Below are positions 33,679 through 37,951 of a stretch of DNA of 37,951 nucleotides, one piece after another. Source of the stretch: Streptosporangiales bacterium (GTDB lineage Bacteria > Actinomycetota > Actinomycetes > Streptosporangiales > WHST01). A program made the translations under genes and the position numbers. The first letter of the stretch is position 1, and each line of letters starts with the position of its first letter. The notes below the pieces were generated by a model that was not told the DNA's origin, ran no database searches, and was given only the letters and a program-made list of their open reading frames with translations. The stretch covers positions 1 to 37,951 of the forward strand of contig WHST01000060.1 of assembly GCA_009379955.1 (NCBI GenBank). Direction: 5' to 3'.

Positions 33679-34290
33679 ATGAGCATTGCGTTCACCAAGA
33701 CCATTCGGGGCATCCACGTACCGACCCTCGGCATAGGCACGTGAGAGGTGACGGGCCAGACCGCGAGCAACACCGTCGCCGACGCGATCGCGGCCGGGTA
33801 CCGACATGTCGACACAGCAGTCGCCTACGGCAACCACGAACAGGTCGGTGACGGGATCGGACGTGGCGGCGTCGACAGGGACGACCTCTGGATCACGACG
33901 AAGATCTGGCTCGCCGACTACGCGCCGGAGAAGCTGCGGGCAAGCGCGGAGCAGTCGCTCAAGGACCTCGGCGTCGACCACGTCGACCTGCTGCTGCTGC
34001 TGCATTGGCCGCCCGCCGACGACGTGGAGACCGAGCCTGCGTTGCATGCGCTGAAGGCGGACGGCCTGATCCGCGAGCTCGGCGTCTCGAACTTCCCCGA
34101 CCACCTGCTGCGTCCTGCACTGCAGATCGCGCCGGAGCTGTTCGCCGACCAGGTGGAGTACCACGCGCACCTGGCGCAGGAGAAGCTGACGGCGACGGCA
34201 CTCGAGGTCGACCAACCCGGGCCGCAGGCGGGAGAACCTCGCCGCCCTCGAGGTCGACCTCACCGACGCCGCGGCACGTCTGACGCGCGC
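33679..34290 (+). pseudogene. Aldo/keto reductase pseudogene
   Basis: The frame begins MSIAFTKTIRGIHVPTLGIGT, then hits TGA at 33742-33744 where the family has Trp (GTWEV), and continues in the same frame with AIAAGYRHVDTAVAYGNHEQVG (catalytic Asp and Tyr), TTKIW (the Lys), HVDLLLLLHWPP (the His) and VSNFPDHLL. After AQEKLTATA the homology breaks: about 80 residues including the cofactor-binding strands are missing, and the terminal RRENLAALEVDLTDAAAR appears in another frame. A 13-bp direct repeat (34201-34213 and 34247-34259) flanks the joint. Nonsense mutation plus deletion make it dead. The following 250 bp up to mntH show no recognisable gene. Confidence 0.88.
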
Positions 34291-34539
34291 CGTCGTCGAC
34301 GAGGGAGGAACAGTCACGGCCGACGTCGCCCGGGCCGTGACCTTCCCCGTGGCGACACAACACGCCTCAGGGTCGCTGTTCGCCACCTTCCGCAGGATCG
34401 CGCGGTACCCGGGGTCTTTCGACCTCAGCACCCCGGTGCCCCGTCGGCGGCCCCTCTACGCCCTCACGGTAAGACCTCCGGGCTCCAACGTGGAGAAGCT
34501 ATCGCCTGGCACTGACAACTGCCGAGCGGCGGACCCGCC

Positions 34540-35778
34540 TCACCGACCGGTGAAGGTCAGGTAGAGCAGCGCGACGTTGAGGACGATGATCGCCGCGGCG
34601 ACGAGGATGGCGAGCACGGTCGTCACCGGCTTGTTGACGTGCGTGCCGACGACGGATCGCCGGGCGGTGAAGATCACCAGCGGCACCAGCGCGAACGGGA
34701 TGCCCATCGACAGCACGACCTGGGAGATCACGAGCGCCCCAGTGGGGTCGATGCCGAGCGCGAGCACGACGAGCGCCGGCAGCGCCGTGACCAGCCGGCG
34801 CAGCAGGAGCGGGATGCGGCGGCGCAGCAGTCCCTGCATGATGACCGCGCCCGCGTAGCAGCCGACGGACGTCGAGGCGAGGCCCGAGCACAGCAGGCCG
34901 AGCGCGAAGAGCAGGGCGATGCCGGTGCCGAGGTTCGCGCCGATCGCCGCGTGCGCCCCCTCCAGGGTGTCGGTGCCCGCGCTGCCGTGCAGGGCGCTGG
35001 CGGCGAGCAGCAGCATGCTGACGTTGACCGCGCCGGCCAGCAGCATCGCGATGCCGATGTCGGCGCGGGTGACCGCGAGGATCTCCTTGCGGTCACCGCG
35101 TTCGGGACCGCCGTGCCGGTCGCGCGCGAGCGCGGAGTGCAGGTAGACGGCGTGCGGCATGACCGTCGCGCCGAGGATGCCCGCCGCGAGCAGCACGCTG
35201 CCGCTGCCCTCGAAGGCGGGTATCAGCCCACCGGCCGCGGCGCCCGGGTCGGGTGGGTCGACGAACAGGCCGGCCATGAAGCCGCAGGCGATGATCAGCA
35301 GCAGCCCCGTCACGACCTGCTCGAACGTGCGCTGCCCACGCTGGTCGCGTACGACCAGGAGCAGCAGCGACACCACTGCGGTGATGACGCCGCCCGCCAG
35401 CAGGGGCAGGTCGAACAGCAGGTAGAGCGCGATCGCGCCGCCGACGACCTCGGCGAGGTCGGTCGACACCGCGACCGCCTCGGCCTGCAGCCAGTACGGC
35501 AGCCGCGCCGCCCGGGGCAGTCGCGCCCCGAGCACCTCGGGCAGCGACAGACCCGTCACGAGCCCGAGCTTGGCCGAGAGGTACTGCACGAGCCCGGCCA
35601 TGATGCTCGCCGAGACCACCACCCAGACGAGCAGGTAGCCGTACCTGGCACCGCCGGTCATGTTGGTGGCGACGTTGCCCGGGTCGACGTACGCCACGGC
35701 CGCGACGAACGCCGGACCGAGCAGCGTCGAGCGGGCGACGAGACGGGCACCGTAGGCGCGCAGGGTCTCGGTCGTCAT
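34540..35778 (-). CDS. mntH: Nramp-family Mn2+ (divalent metal) importer
   Basis: A 412-residue permease with eleven hydrophobic helices that imports Mn2+ (also Fe2+) with protons. The metal-site motifs are intact: DPGN (residues 32-35) in helix 1 and MPH (207-209) in helix 6; the Met is the residue that favours Mn over Ca or Mg. The ATG at 35778 has GGAGG five bases upstream. A TAGGCT box at 35808-35813 lies five bases before an in-frame GTG at 35802, so a leaderless form with eight more residues is possible. It lies 64 bp downstream of nrdB on the same strand, so read-through from the ribonucleotide reductase genes is likely. Confidence 0.94.
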   Translation of the reverse strand: MTTETLRAYGARLVARSTLLGPAFVAAVAYVDPGNVATNMTGGARYGYLLVWVVVSASIMAGLVQYLSAKLGLVTGLSLPEVLGARLPRAARLPYWLQAEAVAVSTDLAEVVGGAIALYLLFDLPLLAGGVITAVVSLLLLVVRDQRGQRTFEQVVTGLLLIIACGFMAGLFVDPPDPGAAAGGLIPAFEGSGSVLLAAGILGATVMPHAVYLHSALARDRHGGPERGDRKEILAVTRADIGIAMLLAGAVNVSMLLLAASALHGSAGTDTLEGAHAAIGANLGTGIALLFALGLLCSGLASTSVGCYAGAVIMQGLLRRRIPLLLRRLVTALPALVVLALGIDPTGALVISQVVLSMGIPFALVPLVIFTARRSVVGTHVNKPVTTVLAILVAAAIIVLNVALLYLTFTGR

Positions 35779-35807
35779 GTACGCCTCCGTCCGCTCGCTC
35801 ACGAACG

Positions 35808-35813
35808 AGCCTA
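35808..35813 (-). promoter_or_regulatory. -10 box upstream of mntH
   Basis: TAGGCT on the minus strand, in the gap after nrdB. The following GCTCgttcgtGAGC inverted repeat would overlap the start of transcription and could be a metalloregulator site. This suggests mntH has its own promoter in addition to any read-through. Confidence 0.4.
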
Positions 35814-35842
35814 CAATGCCGCCCGGCGCCCGATCCCGGGTT

Positions 35843-36904
35843 TCAGTCCCAGGTCAGCCCGCCGCCGGTCTGGTACTCGATCACGCGCGTCTCGAAGAAG
35901 TTCTTCTCCTTGTGGAGGTCCATCATCTCGGACATCCACGGGAACGGGTTGTCGCTCGCGCCGAAGACGGGTGTCAGCCCGAGCTGGCCGCAGCGCCGGT
36001 CGGTGATGAAGCGCATGTACTGCTCGGTGAGGTCGCCGTTCAGACCGAGCAGGCCGTTCGGCATGGTGTCGCGGCCGTACGCCACCTCGAGCTCGCACGC
36101 CTCGGCCAGCATCCGCCTGACCTCGGCCTGCAGCTCGTCGTTCCACAGTGACGGGTCCTCGATCTTGATCTGGTTGATCGCGTCGATGCCGAAGTTCAGG
36201 TGGATCGACTCGTCGCGCAGGATGTACTGGTACTGCTCGGCGATGCCGACCATCTTGTTGCGCCGGCCCAGCGACAGCACCTGCGCGAAGCCGGTGTAGA
36301 ACCACATGCCCTCGAAGATCACGTAGAACGCGACGAGGTCGCGCAGGAACGCACGGTCGCGCTCCGGCGTGCCGGTGGAGAACTCGGGGTCCTCCAGGTG
36401 CTGGGTGTACTCCAGCGCCCAGGCCGCCTTGTCGGTGATCGACGGCACCTCGCGGTACATGTTGAACAGCTCGCCCTCGTCGAGGCCGAGGCTCTCGCAG
36501 ATGTACTGGAACGTGTGCGTGTGCACGGCCTCCTCGAACGCCTGCCGCAGCAGGTACTGGCGGCACTCCGGGTTGGTCAGGTGCCGGTACACCGCGAGGA
36601 CGATGTTGTTGGCGACGAGGCTCTCCGACGTCGCGAAGAAGCCGAGGTTGCGCTTGAGCATCAGCCGCTCGTCGCCGGTCAGGCCGTCGCGCGACTTCCA
36701 CAACGCGATGTCGGCCTGCATCGACACCTCGGTCGGCATCCAGTGGTTGCTGCAGCCGGCGAGGTACTTGTCCCAGGCCCACTGGTACTTCAGCGGCAGC
36801 AGCTGGTTGACGTCGGCCCGCGCGTTGATCATCGCCTTGTCGTCGACGCTCACGCGCGTGCCCTGCCGGTCGATCGCGCCGAGCCCGGTCGTGTCCGTGG
36901 TCAT
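35843..36904 (-). CDS. nrdB: Class I ribonucleotide reductase beta subunit, class Ic (Mn/Fe) signature
   Basis: A 353-residue ferritin-fold R2 protein that generates the oxidant used by NrdA to reduce ribonucleoside diphosphates. Metal residues are Glu94 in ATSESL, Glu125 and His128 in EEAVHTHTF, Glu198 in IFEGM, and Glu232 and His235 in DESIH. The position of the usual radical Tyr is Phe132. All of these match Chlamydia trachomatis R2 (Glu89, Glu120, His123, Phe127, Glu193, Glu227, His230) with a constant shift of five, and Tyr227 matches its relay Tyr222. Glu in place of Asp as first ligand plus the missing Tyr define class Ic, which uses Mn(IV)/Fe(III). The ATG at 36904 follows GGAAGTGG. 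It lies downstream of nrdA. Confidence 0.95.
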   Translation of the reverse strand: MTTDTTGLGAIDRQGTRVSVDDKAMINARADVNQLLPLKYQWAWDKYLAGCSNHWMPTEVSMQADIALWKSRDGLTGDERLMLKRNLGFFATSESLVANNIVLAVYRHLTNPECRQYLLRQAFEEAVHTHTFQYICESLGLDEGELFNMYREVPSITDKAAWALEYTQHLEDPEFSTGTPERDRAFLRDLVAFYVIFEGMWFYTGFAQVLSLGRRNKMVGIAEQYQYILRDESIHLNFGIDAINQIKIEDPSLWNDELQAEVRRMLAEACELEVAYGRDTMPNGLLGLNGDLTEQYMRFITDRRCGQLGLTPVFGASDNPFPWMSEMMDLHKEKNFFETRVIEYQTGGGLTWD

Positions 36905-36930
36905 GGTCGGTACCACTTCCATCCATGGTG

Positions 36931-37007
36931 GTTGGGGACCCCAGCGGGGGTCGGGGCACGCATCGGGGACCCCGGTCAGGGCCTGGACCACGACCGGGGT
37001 CCCCAAC
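36931..37007. repeat. Inverted-repeat cluster between nrdA and nrdB
   Basis: GTTGGGGACCCC (36931-36942) is the exact reverse complement of GGGGTCCCCAAC (36996-37007), and GGGGACCCCGGTC (36965-36977) is the exact reverse complement of 36992-37004. The right arm can therefore pair with either left arm, which gives two exclusive hairpins. The block fills the gap between nrdA and nrdB and does not resemble an NrdR box. Confidence 0.8.
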
Positions 37008-37009
37008 GG

Positions 37010-37816
37010 TTACTGGCAGGCCTCGCACTCGGGGTCGTCGACGGAGCAGGCGGCGCCCTCGGCGTACGGCTCCTCGGCCGGCGGCTCCGTCACCGTGACG
37101 GGCGAGACGGCGTTGAGCCTGCCGTCGGTACCGCGCAGCGTGCTCTTCTCGACGTGCGTGGCGCCCTGCGCGCGCAGGTAGTACGTCGTCTTGAGCCCGC
37201 GACGCCAGGCGTAGCGGTAGAGCTCGTCGAGCGCGCGGCCGTTGGGCTGCACGACGTAGAGGTTGAGCGACTGCGACTGGTCGATCCACTTCTGCCGGCA
37301 CGACGCCGCGTCGACGAGCCAGCGCGGCTCGACCTCGAACGCGGTGGCGTACAACGCCTTCAGCTCGTCGGGCACCCGCTCGATCGGCGCGAGCGAGCCG
37401 TCGAAGTACTTCAGGTCGCTCACCATCACCTCGTCCCACAGGCCGCGCGCCTTGAGGTCGGCGACGAGGTGCGGGTTGGTCACGGTGAAGTCGCCGGACA
37501 TGTTCGACTTCACGAACAGGTTGCGGAACAGCGGCTCGATCGACTGCCCGACCCCGCAGATGTTGGAGATCGTGGCCGTCGGCGCGATGGCCAGGACGTT
37601 CGAGTTGCGCATGCCGTCGGTGCGTACGCGCTCGCGCAGATCGGCCCAGTCGAGCCGGGATGTGCGGTCGACGCCGAGGTCGCCGCCGCGCGCCTTGCTC
37701 AGCAGGTCGAGCGAGTCGAACGGCAGGATCCCCTTGCTCCACAACGATCCCTCGAACGACTCGTATCTGCCGCGCTCGGCCGCGAGTCGCGACGACGCCG
37801 CGATCGCGTAGTAGCT
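37010..37816 (-). CDS. nrdA: Ribonucleotide reductase alpha subunit, C-terminal part only
   Basis: The final 268 residues of a class I catalytic subunit. Homology starts at YYAIAASSRLAAERG, at the edge of the 136-bp inverted repeat, and continues through SKGILPFDSL, MRNSNVLAIAPTATISNI (substrate phosphate loop), SIEPLF, SQSLNLYV and GLKTTYYLRAQGATHVEKST, which holds the Tyr-Tyr pair of the radical path. The C-terminal tail has Cys residues ending ECEACQ for reduction by thioredoxin or glutaredoxin. The ATP-cone and the active-site Cys loop are not present. The frame stays open through the repeat, but that part does not look like NrdA. The gene is cut by the window edge, either by an insertion or by assembly. 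Confidence 0.92.
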   Translation of the reverse strand, partial: SYYAIAASSRLAAERGRYESFEGSLWSKGILPFDSLDLLSKARGGDLGVDRTSRLDWADLRERVRTDGMRNSNVLAIAPTATISNICGVGQSIEPLFRNLFVKSNMSGDFTVTNPHLVADLKARGLWDEVMVSDLKYFDGSLAPIERVPDELKALYATAFEVEPRWLVDAASCRQKWIDQSQSLNLYVVQPNGRALDELYRYAWRRGLKTTYYLRAQGATHVEKSTLRGTDGRLNAVSPVTVTEPPAEEPYAEGAACSVDDPECEACQ

Positions 37817-37951
37817 ACTTCGACCTGAAAAACCCTGTGGGGTCGTGACGGCGACCTCGGCAGACGGTTGGGCGGCTATCGGTGACCGGTCAGGTGGGCA
37901 TGATTCATCCCGGTGGGGCTCTTCACGCTGCCAGCGCTCCGACCTTGACCA
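37816..37951. repeat. Right copy of the 136-bp perfect terminal inverted repeat
   Basis: Exact reverse complement of 5-140. It replaces the expected upstream part of nrdA. Reading outward it begins TACTTCGACCTG and includes CCCTGTGGGG, and its outward strand contains a frame open to the window edge. This fits the end of an insertion sequence with the start of its transposase gene, but too little is visible to name a family. Confidence 0.9.
37882..37951 (+). CDS. Possible start of a gene inside the inverted repeat (partial)
   Basis: A GTG begins a frame reading VTGQVGMIHPGGALHAASAP that stays open to the window edge, facing outward from both copies of the repeat. If the repeat is an insertion-sequence end, this would be the transposase N terminus. 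Twenty-three codons are too few to recognise, and no clear ribosome site is seen. Confidence 0.2.
   Translation, partial: MTGQVGMIHPGGALHAASAPTLT

Noticed and set aside
33742-33744. In-frame TGA in the aldo/keto reductase as selenocysteine or readthrough
   Set aside because: The conserved residue is Trp, no SECIS-like hairpin was evident, and a separate large deletion already disables the gene.

Overview
The window is about 38 kb of very GC-rich DNA with dense, short-spaced genes, frequent GTG starts and many four-base ATGA-type overlaps. A mycothiol S-conjugate amidase, an actinobacterial-type cystathionine beta-synthase, an F420-type LLM oxidoreductase and many TAnnnT boxes 5 to 8 bases ahead of start codons (leaderless transcription) point to an actinomycete. 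Part of the gene order (small membrane protein, mca, greA, then metB, cbs and an SGNH lipase) resembles the Mycobacterium tuberculosis Rv1075c-Rv1083 neighbourhood as I remember it, but about 11 kb of other genes lies between greA and metB. I cannot name the genus.

Layout. Bases 142-1994 hold mca, its small membrane partner and divergent greA. Bases 2059-4440 are accessory: a toxin-like/immunity-like pair, an XRE-TPR regulator and a tiny Cys-rich ORF. Bases 4647-9912 carry an Lrp regulator facing 4-hydroxyphenylpyruvate dioxygenase, an RDD membrane protein, a DUF2207 protein and an acyl-CoA thioesterase. Bases 9917-13408 carry a ROK/PfkB sugar kinase pair, a membrane protein and an LLM oxidoreductase. 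Bases 13412-17769 carry the transsulfuration genes metB and cbs around a membrane protein, then an SGNH hydrolase. Bases 17937-23907 hold two small proteins, a tandem CNNM/CorC-type pair and an ABC-2 exporter operon with a structured leader. Bases 23996-25654 are a methyltransferase facing an HxlR regulator.

Bases 25728-32202 form one compact six-gene operon: MHS-type transporter, formylglycine-type sulfatase-superfamily hydrolase, GntR/UTRA regulator, nucleoside hydrolase, pseudouridine-5'-phosphate glycosidase and a PfkB kinase. It reads as uptake and breakdown of pseudouridine or a related modified nucleoside, with an unexplained hydrolase. A palindrome that could be the GntR operator sits at its promoter. 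Bases 32242-34290 are a decay zone: a galactokinase tail, a secreted protein that stops exactly at LPVTG, and a broken aldo/keto reductase.

The right end holds mntH (Mn2+ importer), nrdB and the 3' part of nrdA. The NrdB sequence has Phe in place of the radical Tyr and matches all the class Ic (Mn/Fe) positions I can recall from Chlamydia R2, so a manganese-dependent ribonucleotide reductase sits beside a manganese transporter. The window is bounded by a perfect 136-bp inverted repeat (5-140 and 37816-37951). NrdA homology stops at the repeat, which suggests insertion-element ends or an assembly break.
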